Shown in pieces: positions 45,033-54,649 of a stretch of 62,825 bases of DNA; position 1 is the first letter of the stretch; each line of letters opens with the position of its first letter. Below the pieces are notes generated by a model. It had not been told where the DNA came from, made no database searches, and worked only from the letters and a program-made list of their open reading frames with translations. The DNA is taken from NCBI GenBank assembly GCA_024639065.1, contig JAHEJC010000002.1, forward strand, positions 1-62,825. Direction: 5' to 3'. The translations under genes and the position numbers were made by a program. The stretch is from Lewinellaceae bacterium. GTDB lineage: Bacteria > Bacteroidota > Bacteroidia > Chitinophagales > Saprospiraceae.

Positions 45033-46265
45033 ATGAGGAGTCAAATAGCAGAAAGGGAAAAATTAGAAAAAGAATTGCATTTGAAACAATTGCAAATCAA
45101 AAGTTTGTTGACAATAACTCAAGCAATTAATGACAATGTAAGTGCTCAAGGATTATATAATATGTACAAGTCTTTTCTGAACTGGGAAATGGGGGTGAAA
45201 AAAATGGCTTTATTTATTAAATCCAATGGTAGTTGGAATTGTACAAGCAGTATAAATATTGAATCCGTTTATCTTACTAGCAAATTTGGAGAAAAACTAA
45301 CTAAATATCAAAGACTTCATAAAATAAATAATCAAGATGAAATTTCGCTACAAGTTTTTGACATTGTTATACCTGTATATCACAAAGAACAACCAATAGC
45401 CTATTCATTAATTGGTGAATGCGGAGAGAATGAAGATATCTATTCTAAGATTCAATTTATTACCACGATAACCAATATCGTAGCAGTGGCAATAGAAAAC
45501 AAAAGATTGTTCAAACAACAATTAGAAAGAGAGCGACTAAAAAAAGAGATAGAGTTAGCTAGTGAAGTCCAAAAAATGCTTATTCCAAACGTACTTCCTA
45601 AAGGTAAAGGATTTGATTTGGCTAGCATTTATAAACCGCACTTTAATATTGGAGGTGATTATTTTGACTATATTTTCATCAATGATCACAAATTTGTTTT
45701 GTGCATTGCAGACATATCAGGTAAAGGAGTAGCGGCTGCACTTTTAATGTCCAATATACAAGCGACAATAAGAAATTTAGTTCAAGATGAACTTCCGCTA
45801 ATTTCGATAGTTAGGCAACTCAACCGACGAGTTTTTGAGCTTACTAAAAGCGATAAATTTCTCACGTTCTTTATTGCTCAAATTTGCATGAAAGAAAAGC
45901 AACTTAATTATATTAATGCCGGACATTTTCCTCCACTTTTTTTTCAGGACCAAAAGATCCAATTCTTGAGAAAAGGATGTACGATCATTGGTGCATTTGA
46001 GGAATTGAAAGATATAGAAGAAGGCAGGTTACCGATTGACAAGGAAACGTTATTGCTTACATTTACTGATGGATTAACAGACCTTCAAGATGAACAGGGA
46101 AATTATTTTGATGAAGATCGATTATCTGGATTTATGCAAAAAAATCATTATCTAAATGCTTCTCAATTTAACAATGAATTGATGAGTGAAGTCACATCTT
46201 TTAGTAATGGAAATATGTTTCCAGATGATATTGCCGTATTAACTTGTAAACTTTTTGGCGAATAA
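45033..46265 (+). CDS. PP2C-type SpoIIE serine phosphatase with N-terminal GAF-like domain
   Basis: This 410-residue regulator begins with a charged coiled coil (residues 1-30), followed by a GAF-like sensor (about 35-160) and a linker helix (QLERERLKKEIELASEVQKMLIP, as in RsbU/RsbP). The SpoIIE phosphatase has the metal aspartates in NIGGDYFDYI and CIADISGKGVAAALLMS. Further motifs are NAGHFPPL, LLTFTDGLTDLQD and PDDIAVLTCK. It would dephosphorylate an anti-sigma antagonist in a partner switch. The RsbW-like kinase at 33.1 kb is a candidate opponent, on the other side of the origin. Confidence 0.9.
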   Translation: MRSQIAEREKLEKELHLKQLQIKSLLTITQAINDNVSAQGLYNMYKSFLNWEMGVKKMALFIKSNGSWNCTSSINIESVYLTSKFGEKLTKYQRLHKINNQDEISLQVFDIVIPVYHKEQPIAYSLIGECGENEDIYSKIQFITTITNIVAVAIENKRLFKQQLERERLKKEIELASEVQKMLIPNVLPKGKGFDLASIYKPHFNIGGDYFDYIFINDHKFVLCIADISGKGVAAALLMSNIQATIRNLVQDELPLISIVRQLNRRVFELTKSDKFLTFFIAQICMKEKQLNYINAGHFPPLFFQDQKIQFLRKGCTIIGAFEELKDIEEGRLPIDKETLLLTFTDGLTDLQDEQGNYFDEDRLSGFMQKNHYLNASQFNNELMSEVTSFSNGNMFPDDIAVLTCKLFGE

Positions 46266-46285
46266 AGGAATTGATAATAATAACT

Positions 46286-47158
46286 ATGGCTAGAAAAGAT
46301 AAAAATACAGCAGCATTTATCTCATTGGTTTTTGGGTGGTTTGGAATGCATCAGATATACCTAAAAAAGCCTGGACGGGCGATATTTTTTATTGCTGCTC
46401 TCTTATTAGTTAAACCTGCCCTTTTAGGATTTTTCGTTGCAGCCATGATGGGATTCGTAAATGCGCTTGTGCTTATGATGATGCCGCAACAAAGGTTTGA
46501 TCAAGTCTATAACAGCGGTACCAGTTCAAAGCGGCCTTGGGATCAGAGACGGGATTATTCCCGAAGGGATTATGATCGAGAACAACGCTGGGAACGAAGA
46601 CAACAATCCAGGACGAATTCTCCCAGACAAAGTAGTTCCGGACCGTCACCTGTTAGAAGACCAGGAAATACACAGCGACCAATCAGAAATGTAAGACCTG
46701 CTCAACCTAGAAAACCTAACCCTTTTAAAATTTCCGGTGTAAAAAGATATAAGGATTACGATTACGAAGAGGCTATAAAGGATTTCAATAAAGCCCTGGA
46801 GATAGAACCTAAAGATATTGCCACACATTTTAATATTGCATGTGCTTATTCCTTAACAGAGCAACCATCACTTTCATTTCAACATTTACACAAAGCAGTA
46901 GTTTTAGGATTCAATGATTTTGAAAAAATCAAAACTCATGATGATCTAGCTTTTTTACGAATCCAACCAGAGTTTGAAAAATTTAAAGAGAACAATTTTC
47001 TATTGTCTGAACAAGAAGCACCTAAAGTGATTCCCGAAAAAGATAAAGCGCAAGATGATGTTTTTTTAGGGCAGCTTAAAAAATTAGCTGAATTAAGAGA
47101 AAAAGGATTAATTACGGAAGAAGAATATGTTCAAGAAAAAAGAAAATTAACCAATTAA
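46286..47158 (+). CDS. TM2 domain protein with TPR-like and SHOCT segments
   Basis: The product has about 290 residues. From the ATG at 46286, ARKDKNTAAFISLVFGWFGMHQIYL starts a TM2 domain of two membrane helices (to about residue 70). A basic Arg/Gln/Pro-rich linker (about 75-145) follows, then TPR-like helices (YEEAIKDFNKALEIEPKDIATHFNIACAY) and a C-terminal SHOCT motif (FLGQLKKLAELREKGLITEEEY). The combination points to an inner-membrane scaffold; its function is unknown. The CBS gene follows after five bases. Confidence 0.75.
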   Translation: MARKDKNTAAFISLVFGWFGMHQIYLKKPGRAIFFIAALLLVKPALLGFFVAAMMGFVNALVLMMMPQQRFDQVYNSGTSSKRPWDQRRDYSRRDYDREQRWERRQQSRTNSPRQSSSGPSPVRRPGNTQRPIRNVRPAQPRKPNPFKISGVKRYKDYDYEEAIKDFNKALEIEPKDIATHFNIACAYSLTEQPSLSFQHLHKAVVLGFNDFEKIKTHDDLAFLRIQPEFEKFKENNFLLSEQEAPKVIPEKDKAQDDVFLGQLKKLAELREKGLITEEEYVQEKRKLTN

Positions 47159-47163
47159 TAGTG

Positions 47164-47823
47164 ATGCAAGCAAAGGATTTAATATCAAATGAGGTTATGC
47201 CTATTCAGACTTCGGATACTGGAAGAGCGGCTCTACTGGTGATGAATGACCATTATGTTAAACATCTACCTGTTTTAAAGGATGATGAATATATTGGGAT
47301 GATTTCGGAGGATGACCTTTTGGATCATTCACTAGATTTGCCTATACAAGAAATCGTAAGGGGGGATATTAAATTTTCGGTATTTCAATCAGATCATTTA
47401 TTTATGGTTTTAACCAAAATGGCTGAATTACATCTTACGGTTCTTCCTGTATTAGATGAAGATAGAAACTATCTAGGAGCCATCAAACAAGAAGAAGTTC
47501 TTCACTATTACTTAAAAACCTTTTCATTTATTGAACCGGGAAGTATTTTGGTAATGGAAATGAATAAACGAGATTATTCCCTTTCAGCTATAAGCCGTAT
47601 TATAGAATCAGAGAACGCTCATATATTGAGTTCATTTCTTTCAAAAAGTCAAGATGCGGAAAAAATAAATCTAACACTAAAATTAAATATTCTAGAAATA
47701 AACAACCTCAAGGCTACCATGGAACGCATGGGATATACTATTTATGCTAGCTACCAAGAAGCTGAATACTTCAACACGTTGCAAGAAAGATATGATGCTT
47801 TTATGCACTATCTTAATATGTGA
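47164..47823 (+). CDS. CBS-domain protein
   Basis: The product has about 219 residues: two CBS motifs (about residues 5-60 and 70-120) followed by a C-terminal ACT-like half (ILVMEMNKRDYSLSAISRIIESENAHILSS). CBS pairs bind adenosine nucleotides and regulate partner proteins. The ATG at 47164 is preferred over the GTG just before it. It lies just upstream of a barrel protein and nadK, a neighbourhood seen in Bacteroidota. Confidence 0.85.
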   Translation: MQAKDLISNEVMPIQTSDTGRAALLVMNDHYVKHLPVLKDDEYIGMISEDDLLDHSLDLPIQEIVRGDIKFSVFQSDHLFMVLTKMAELHLTVLPVLDEDRNYLGAIKQEEVLHYYLKTFSFIEPGSILVMEMNKRDYSLSAISRIIESENAHILSSFLSKSQDAEKINLTLKLNILEINNLKATMERMGYTIYASYQEAEYFNTLQERYDAFMHYLNM

Positions 47824-47824
47824 C

Positions 47825-49231
47825 ATGTGCACACGATTACGAATAAGATTTTCAATCACTTTTATTTTCTTATCCATAGTACTTATTCATGCCCAAAATG
47901 AATACATAATTGTTGACAGTATTGCCATTGAAGGCAATAAAAGAACGAAAGGATCCATACTATTCAGGGAATTATTGTTTAGTGCTGGAGATACAATTTC
48001 TCTTTTACAATTACCGCAAAAAATAAATTCAAGCAAGCAGAATCTATTAAATACTCAACTATTCAATTTAGCAGAAATTAATATAAAAAAATGGAAATCA
48101 GATAACAGAGTCAATATCCTTGTCACGGTATCAGAATCATGGTATTTTTTTCCTGCACCAATTTTTGAATTGGCGGATCGCAACTTCAATGTATGGTGGG
48201 AAGAACAAAATAAATCTTTGAAAAGAATTAATCTAGGTGCCCGACTGAAATACTTAAACATGAGTGGGCATAGAGATGAATTGAAGGCAATTTTACAAAC
48301 GGGATATACAGAGAAATACGAATTGGAATATACTTTTCCGTATTTAAACAAAGCAAAAACCATTGGGGCTTTTGGAAACGTTGTATTCTCAAAGAATAAG
48401 GAGGTAAACTATATAAATGCTGAAAACAAACAACTTTTTCATTCCGAGAATGATATAGATCTTTTTAAAAGATTTCGCGCAAAATTCGGTATTTCTTATA
48501 GACCTAATTTTTATTCAACTCATTTTTTAAGATATGAATTCCATTCAAATATCGTTGATACTTTAATCATAAATAGATTTAATTCAGGGTACTTTGGAAA
48601 TTCTCAGAACAAGCAATCGTATGGATTAATTGAATATGCTTTCGAATATGATGAACGTGATCTAAGAATATACCCTAGGAAAGGCTATTTTATACAGGGA
48701 AAACTCAGGAAAATTGGTTTATTCGGTAAAGACCAAAATCATCTGAACGTACGATTTCTTTTTCAGTTTAGCCTTCCCTTATTAAAAAGAAGCGCGTTCA
48801 CAAACCAGTCGATTGTTCAGACTATAATTGAGTTTGATAAAATTTCTTTTAATTTATCCCAGGGCCATGGATATGGCGATGATTATTTACGTGGATTCGA
48901 ATTTTATGTGATTGATGCCCAAAGGTTTTTTATAAATAAAAGCAAAGGGAAATGGTCAATACTACAAAAGACCATTAATTTTAAAAAATGGATGCCAATT
49001 AAACCTTTAAAAATTATGCCTTTACAAATCTATTTAAGTGGGAATTTTGATTTTGGATATTTTAAGGATGAGTATTATAGTGAATTGAGTCCTTTAGCCA
49101 ATAAATGGATACACAGTTATGGCCTTGGCATTGATTTAGTACTATATAATAACTATGCTTATACCGTTGAATATAGTATTAATCAATTTCAGGAGAAAGG
49201 TATATTTTTACACCTTAATGTAGGATTATAA
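47825..49231 (+). CDS. BamA-like outer-membrane protein with one POTRA-like domain
   Basis: The product has about 468 residues. I start at the ATG at 47825, one base after the CBS stop, where CTRLRIRFSITFIFLSIVLIHAQ makes a signal peptide. The frame back to 47744 overlaps the CBS gene. Residues about 30-110 form a POTRA-like domain (YIIVDSIAIEGNKRTKGSILFRELLF). The rest has alternating strands of a surface-antigen barrel (FEYDERDLRIYPRKGYFIQGKL, a BamA/TamA motif) and ends in HLNVGL. It is much shorter than BamA (usually five POTRAs), so it is a relative rather than BamA itself. Confidence 0.8.
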   Translation: MCTRLRIRFSITFIFLSIVLIHAQNEYIIVDSIAIEGNKRTKGSILFRELLFSAGDTISLLQLPQKINSSKQNLLNTQLFNLAEINIKKWKSDNRVNILVTVSESWYFFPAPIFELADRNFNVWWEEQNKSLKRINLGARLKYLNMSGHRDELKAILQTGYTEKYELEYTFPYLNKAKTIGAFGNVVFSKNKEVNYINAENKQLFHSENDIDLFKRFRAKFGISYRPNFYSTHFLRYEFHSNIVDTLIINRFNSGYFGNSQNKQSYGLIEYAFEYDERDLRIYPRKGYFIQGKLRKIGLFGKDQNHLNVRFLFQFSLPLLKRSAFTNQSIVQTIIEFDKISFNLSQGHGYGDDYLRGFEFYVIDAQRFFINKSKGKWSILQKTINFKKWMPIKPLKIMPLQIYLSGNFDFGYFKDEYYSELSPLANKWIHSYGLGIDLVLYNNYAYTVEYSINQFQEKGIFLHLNVGL

Positions 49232-49232
49232 A

Positions 49233-50114
49233 ATGAAGGTATTACTTTATGGACATAAGGTTAATGATGCCGATATTAAATATATAGCTGATTTATACCA
49301 AACTATCTTTGACGCAAACCACCAATTATACATATATGAACCATATTTTGCTCAAATAAATAGAAAATTTGAGATCAGTCAGAAGATAAAACTTGTTGAA
49401 TCATATGATTCTTTAAAAAGAGAACACTGTGATATATTAATCTCATTAGGAGGGGACGGGACCATTTTAAGAGCGGCAACATTAATTAGGGAATTGAATA
49501 TTCCTATTTTAGGTATAAACCTAGGAAGATTAGGATTTTTATCAAACCTTGATAAAACTAAAACTGTAAATGTTTTAAGCCTGATCGAAGAAAAGAATTA
49601 TGAATTAGATAGCCGTTCATTACTAACCTTAGAAACCAAATCTCCAATTTTTGGTAAAACAAAATTTGCGCTCAATGATTTCACCTTATTGAAGCGTGAC
49701 ACATCATCCATGATAACCATCCATGCCTATGTTAACGATCAATTTCTGAACACGTATTGGGCAGATGGGCTCATAATTTCTACACCTACTGGTTCTACAG
49801 GTTATTCTTTAAGTTGTGGAGGACCCATTATTTTTCCATCATCAAAAAATTTTGTTATTACCCCGGTAGCTCCTCACACGCTTACCGCCAGACCTATTAT
49901 TATTCCGGATGATAGCAAAATTCGATTGCATGCTGAAGGAAGAACCGATAACTTTCTTTGTACACTTGATGCAAGAGCAGAATTCATTGATTCTTCCGTT
50001 GACTTACTGCTAAAAAAGTGCGATTTTATGATTAATTTAATTCGGTTTCAGGAACAAACTTTTTCGCAGACAATTAGGGAAAAATTGAATTGGGGAATCG
50101 ATTCAAGAAACTAG
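49233..50114 (+). CDS. nadK: NAD kinase
   Basis: NadK phosphorylates NAD to NADP. The 293-residue protein shows the diacylglycerol-kinase-like GGDGTILRAA (about residues 73-82), GINLGRLGFLSN, ADGLIISTPTGSTGYSLSCGGPI and the NE/D-like ALNDFTLLKRD. It starts one base after the barrel-protein stop and is probably in the CBS-barrel-nadK unit. Confidence 0.96.
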   Translation: MKVLLYGHKVNDADIKYIADLYQTIFDANHQLYIYEPYFAQINRKFEISQKIKLVESYDSLKREHCDILISLGGDGTILRAATLIRELNIPILGINLGRLGFLSNLDKTKTVNVLSLIEEKNYELDSRSLLTLETKSPIFGKTKFALNDFTLLKRDTSSMITIHAYVNDQFLNTYWADGLIISTPTGSTGYSLSCGGPIIFPSSKNFVITPVAPHTLTARPIIIPDDSKIRLHAEGRTDNFLCTLDARAEFIDSSVDLLLKKCDFMINLIRFQEQTFSQTIREKLNWGIDSRN

Positions 50115-50126
50115 ATTTAAAATTAA

Positions 50127-50783
50127 ATGTTTGATCAAAACACATATCAATTACATTCTCGGATCTATAATAGTTTTTGTTCTATACCAAATGAAAAATA
50201 TTTGCAAAAGATCCATTATTTCGAAAAGAATGAAAAACTAATTGATAATCTTCTGGAGCAAGAAAAATATTTCATTTACTGCGAATATGCGCATGCGCTC
50301 TTTAGTCTGGGTGTATACAATAAGTTTATTCCATATTGCAATCAGGTTTTAGCCATGTCACTTGAACCTACAATGGAAGAAAATTGCAAAATGTTTAGAA
50401 AACTACTAGCTAGAAAAGCGTCCGCGTTATATAAAGTTGGATCTTACCTCGAATCAATCCATATATGCAAGGAACTCTTAAAGATGAAGCAAACGGAGGA
50501 AGGTACTCAATCAATTTATATTAAATCTCAAAAACGAATTGAAAGAAATCATAGTCGAATATTTAAAGGAATATTAATCATTACGATATCCACGTTGTTA
50601 ATTATATATTTTATAAAGTCCATTTTTCTGGCGTCATTTTATCCTAATTTGGAACCTTATATTGATTATCTTCTTTTATGTATTTTACTTGCTATTTTCG
50701 TTCAAATTATATGGAATGAACGATTAGTCCATAAAAGAGCTAAAAAAAATCTTCTTGATTTTCTGACAGAGTTGCAGAAATAA
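50127..50783 (+). CDS. Hypothetical protein with helical repeats and two membrane segments
   Basis: I do not recognise this 218-residue protein. The first about 140 residues are helical and look like weak tetratricopeptide repeats (YFIYCEYAHALFSLGVYNKFIPYCNQVLAM; ALYKVGSYLESIHICKELLKM). Two hydrophobic segments follow (GILIITISTLLIIYFIKSIF and YIDYLLLCILLAIFVQIIW) and then a short basic tail. The likely topology puts the helical domain in the cytosol. It lies 12 bases after nadK and 124 bases before secA. Confidence 0.6.
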   Translation: MFDQNTYQLHSRIYNSFCSIPNEKYLQKIHYFEKNEKLIDNLLEQEKYFIYCEYAHALFSLGVYNKFIPYCNQVLAMSLEPTMEENCKMFRKLLARKASALYKVGSYLESIHICKELLKMKQTEEGTQSIYIKSQKRIERNHSRIFKGILIITISTLLIIYFIKSIFLASFYPNLEPYIDYLLLCILLAIFVQIIWNERLVHKRAKKNLLDFLTELQK

Positions 50784-50907
50784 ATTCGATTACTCTGTAA
50801 AAAGGCTTTTGTAAATATGATCAAGCCATTATGGCAGTAAAAAATTAATAATAACGAGGTGGTACGAAATCTGCTCTATTCATTTATTTATTAATAGAAA
50901 AATCAAA

Positions 50908-53900
50908 ATGTCGAATCTTTTCACAAATACCCTAAAAAAAGTCTTCGGGACTAAACAAGATAAAGACGTAAGCAAATATATGCCACGAGTACATGAGGTT
51001 AATGAATGGTATGAAAAATTCAATTCATTACCGGATGAGGAGCTAAGGAATAAAACAATTGAATTCAGAGGACGTATAAATGAACATCTTCAAGGAATTG
51101 ATGAAGATATAGAAGCCCTGAAAAATGAATCGGAAGAAGAAAAAGATCAGTTGGCAAAAGAAGATTTATTTAAACAAATCGATAAACTGATTAAAGAAAA
51201 AGATAAGCACCTAGAAGATATATTAAATGAAATTTTACCGGAAGCATTTGCTGTTGTTAAGCAAACGGCAAATCGATTTAAGAATGCAGATTCTATTGAA
51301 GTCACAGCAACAGATTTTGATAAAGATATAGCAGCAAAGGGTTCTTATGTTAAGATTAAAGGAGATAAAGCTGTATGGAGCTCTTCTTGGGTAGCTGCAG
51401 GAGGAGAGGTTGATTGGAACATGGTTCACTATGATGTTCAGTTGATTGGTGGGATGGTACTCCATGATGGAAAGATTGCAGAAATGGCTACAGGCGAAGG
51501 CAAAACATTAGTCGCTACACTACCAGCTTATTTAAATGGACTTTCGGGACTAGGTGTGCATGTGATCACGGTGAATGATTACCTGGCTCGAAGAGATAGT
51601 GAGTGGATAGGACCAATTTTTGAATTTTTGTTCCTCACTGTAGATTGTATAGACAAGTATAAACCTCACACTGAACAAAGGAAAAAAGCATATCAGTGTG
51701 ATATTACCTATGGAACGAACAATGAATATGGATTTGACTATTTACGGGATAATATGGTTAGGTCTCCGGAAGAACTAGTACAAGGCAAGCACCATTTTGT
51801 AATGATAGATGAAGTGGATTCTGTCCTAGTGGACGATGCTCGCACACCATTAATCATTTCAGGACCTGTACCAGAAGGATCTGAAGAACAAGAATACAAC
51901 TCACTCAAACCAAAAGTCGAATCGCTAATCGCAGCACAGCGGAAATTGACGACGGATTTTTTAGCGAAAGCTAAAAAACTATTTAGTAATGGAAACACAG
52001 GATATGAAGAAGATGATTCGGGAATGGCCCTATTGAGAGCCCATCGCGGACTGCCCAAATATAGACCGTTAATAAAATTTTTAAGTCAAGATGGAGTAAG
52101 AATAACCTTGCAGAAGGCGGAGAATTTCTATATGCAAGAACAAGAAAAAAATATGCATATCGCAGATGAACCATTGTTATTCACCATTGATGAAAAAAAC
52201 AGGAATGTAGAATTAACGGAGAAAGGGGTTGAGTTTCTTTCCAAAGGGGAGAACGAACCAACTTTTTTTGTCATGCCTGACATCGCTTCGGAAATGCAAG
52301 CAATAGAGTCAGATGAAAATTTAGACAATAATAGTAAACTTGAAAAAAGGCAAACGCTTATACAAGACTATTCCTTAAAGTCAAGAAGATTACACAGTGT
52401 TTCTCAACTATTAAAAGCGTATACGTTATTTGAAAAAGATGAAGAATATGTAGTCCTGGATGGACAAGTTAAAATTGTAGATGAGCAGACCGGTAGAATG
52501 ATGGAGGGTAGGCGCTATTCAGATGGACTACACCAGGCCTTGGAAGCCAAGGAAAGTGTAAAAGTAGGTGATATCACTCAGACGTATGCAACCATTACAC
52601 TCCAGAACTATTTCAGAATGTATCACAAACTTTCCGGAATGACAGGAACAGCGGAAACAGAAGCGGGAGAGTTTTGGGAAATTTACAAATTGGATGTAGT
52701 CGTTATTCCAACGAACAGGCCTATTGTGAGAGATGATCGAGAAGACCTAGTCTTTAAAACAGCCCGTGAAAAGTATAATGCAGTTATTGATGAGATTGTA
52801 AATCTCAGTAATGCAGGTAGACCGATTTTGGTGGGAACAACTTCTGTAGATATTTCGGAAAAGCTTAGCAGAATGCTTCAGCTAAGAGGAATCAAGCATA
52901 ATGTATTGAACGCAAAACAACATCAAAGAGAAGCTGAAATTGTTGCTGAAGCAGGAAAACCAGGTAACGTCACTATCGCTACAAATATGGCCGGTCGAGG
53001 AACAGATATTAAGATTAATGATCAGGTCAAAGCAGCAGGGGGGCTGGCAATAGTTGGGACTGAACGACATGATTCGAGAAGAGTGGATCGACAGCTTCGA
53101 GGTCGAGCTGGCAGGCAAGGAGATCCAGGATCTAGTCAGTTTTACGTATCGTTGGAAGATAATTTGATGCGGCTTTTCAGATCAGAAAGAATCGCAAAGG
53201 TTATGGATAAAATGGGCCATAAAGATGGTGAAGTCATTCAGCACTCCATGATTTCAAAATCTATTGAACGGGCTCAGAAAAAAGTTGAAGAAAACAATTT
53301 TGGGATACGGAAGAGGTTATTGGAATATGATGATGTAATGAACATTCAGCGAGAGGCTATTTATAAAAGAAGAAATCATGCCCTTCAAGGAGAACGACTT
53401 TCAGTGGATTTACACGCGATGTTTAGTGGCCTGACCGAAACATTAGTAGAGGAAGGAAAATCATATGGCGATTATGATGCTTTTAGGAATAGGTCCATTG
53501 CCGTTTTGGGTTTAGATCCAACCATTGATCCCGTAGCATTTAAAGAAGCTTCAACTGAAGAATCAACCAATAAACTTCAAGAGCAACTGTTTGAGCAATA
53601 TGACAAAAAGATGTTCCAAATAAAGGAAGTGATAATGCCTATAATCAAAAATGTTTACGAAAACGAAGGGCATCGCTTTAAACGGATTGCCATCCCTTTT
53701 TCCGATGGTAGGGCGAAAGCATTACCAATATCTGCAAGTTTAGAGGAGGCCGTCAAGTCCAAAGGAGAGTCTATACAAACAGATATTGAAAAGGCTTTGG
53801 CGCTTGCTTTGATTGATGATTCTTGGAAGGAACATTTGCGAGGAATGGATGAATTAAAAGAATCTGTTCAAGCAGCTTCTTTTGAGCAAAAAGATCCTTT

Positions 53901-54231
53901 GGTTGTTTATAAGATGGAAGCCTACGATCTTTTCGAAACCTTGATTTATAAAATTAATGAGGAGGTAGTCTCCTATTTGATGCAAGGCAAGCTATTGATT
54001 GACCGAGGAGATCAAGTACAAGAGGCAAGACAGCAAAAAACAGATTTAAGCAGAGTAAGAACTAATCGCAGTCCTGAAGAGGAAGCGAGAAGAAGAGCTG
54101 CTGCAAGTGCAGGAAGGGAAGAAAGAAAAAAAGTTGAAACCTTCAGAAGAGTTGAAAAGAAAGTGGGCAGAAACGAGCCTTGTCCTTGTGGAAGCGGTAA
54201 GAAATTCAAACATTGCCATGGTAAAAAATAG
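50908..54231 (+). CDS. secA: Preprotein translocase ATPase SecA
   Basis: SecA drives export of unfolded proteins through SecYEG. At 1107 residues it is longer than E. coli SecA (901), as is usual in Bacteroidota, through an insertion around residues 330-480 before the motif VVLDGQVKIVDEQTGRMMEGRRYSDG. Walker A is ATGEGKTLVA (about 193-202), the DEAD-like box is MIDEVDSVLVDDART, and helicase motifs NMAGRGTDIKI and GRAGRQGDPGSSQFYVSLED are present. The C-terminal zinc motif is intact (GRNEPCPCGSGKKFKHCHG). It was chosen as ATG at 50908 since MSNLFTNTLKKVFG is the standard opening. Confidence 0.97.
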   Translation: MSNLFTNTLKKVFGTKQDKDVSKYMPRVHEVNEWYEKFNSLPDEELRNKTIEFRGRINEHLQGIDEDIEALKNESEEEKDQLAKEDLFKQIDKLIKEKDKHLEDILNEILPEAFAVVKQTANRFKNADSIEVTATDFDKDIAAKGSYVKIKGDKAVWSSSWVAAGGEVDWNMVHYDVQLIGGMVLHDGKIAEMATGEGKTLVATLPAYLNGLSGLGVHVITVNDYLARRDSEWIGPIFEFLFLTVDCIDKYKPHTEQRKKAYQCDITYGTNNEYGFDYLRDNMVRSPEELVQGKHHFVMIDEVDSVLVDDARTPLIISGPVPEGSEEQEYNSLKPKVESLIAAQRKLTTDFLAKAKKLFSNGNTGYEEDDSGMALLRAHRGLPKYRPLIKFLSQDGVRITLQKAENFYMQEQEKNMHIADEPLLFTIDEKNRNVELTEKGVEFLSKGENEPTFFVMPDIASEMQAIESDENLDNNSKLEKRQTLIQDYSLKSRRLHSVSQLLKAYTLFEKDEEYVVLDGQVKIVDEQTGRMMEGRRYSDGLHQALEAKESVKVGDITQTYATITLQNYFRMYHKLSGMTGTAETEAGEFWEIYKLDVVVIPTNRPIVRDDREDLVFKTAREKYNAVIDEIVNLSNAGRPILVGTTSVDISEKLSRMLQLRGIKHNVLNAKQHQREAEIVAEAGKPGNVTIATNMAGRGTDIKINDQVKAAGGLAIVGTERHDSRRVDRQLRGRAGRQGDPGSSQFYVSLEDNLMRLFRSERIAKVMDKMGHKDGEVIQHSMISKSIERAQKKVEENNFGIRKRLLEYDDVMNIQREAIYKRRNHALQGERLSVDLHAMFSGLTETLVEEGKSYGDYDAFRNRSIAVLGLDPTIDPVAFKEASTEESTNKLQEQLFEQYDKKMFQIKEVIMPIIKNVYENEGHRFKRIAIPFSDGRAKALPISASLEEAVKSKGESIQTDIEKALALALIDDSWKEHLRGMDELKESVQAASFEQKDPLVVYKMEAYDLFETLIYKINEEVVSYLMQGKLLIDRGDQVQEARQQKTDLSRVRTNRSPEEEARRRAAASAGREERKKVETFRRVEKKVGRNEPCPCGSGKKFKHCHGKK

Positions 54232-54256
54232 GCTATATTTGTATTAAATAATTAAT

Positions 54257-54646
54257 ATGTTATTGGGTTTAAGAATTTTGACTATCGGTGTATTTTTCAT
54301 GCCAGTTTTGAATTATGCTCAAGTTCAGGTAAATGAAGATGCAAATGTACAGAAGGTGGTAGGTTGGTATAAAAATTTAAAAGCAAATCAAAGTAAAATA
54401 GATGGATGGTCCGTTCAGATAATTTCAACTCGAGACCGAAGAAAAATGGAAGAAACCAAATCCATGTTTCAATTACGATATCCACAATACGCTATTGATA
54501 CAGATTATCTTGAGCCACTTTATCGCTTACGAGTTGGCAGCTTCATGAATAAATTGGACGCATTATCATTGAGAAATGATCTCCGAAGTCAATTTCGTTC
54601 TGCCCTTTTAATCAAACAAGAATTTACAAAATCTGACTTTTATTAA
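54257..54646 (+). CDS. SPOR-domain protein
   Basis: This 129-residue exported protein has an N-terminal signal-like segment (GLRILTIGVFFMPVLNYAQ) and a C-terminal SPOR-like repeat (about residues 48-128): WSVQIISTRDRRKMEETKSMFQ...YRLRVGSFMNKLDALSLRNDLRSQF. SPOR domains bind denuded peptidoglycan glycans at division sites. It is only 3 bases ahead of the rodA-like gene, which supports a cell-wall role. Confidence 0.85.
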   Translation: MLLGLRILTIGVFFMPVLNYAQVQVNEDANVQKVVGWYKNLKANQSKIDGWSVQIISTRDRRKMEETKSMFQLRYPQYAIDTDYLEPLYRLRVGSFMNKLDALSLRNDLRSQFRSALLIKQEFTKSDFY

Positions 54647-54649
54647 TCC

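Noticed and set aside
47744-47824. Longer start of the BamA-like protein
   Set aside because: It overlaps the CBS gene and puts 27 residues in front of the signal peptide.
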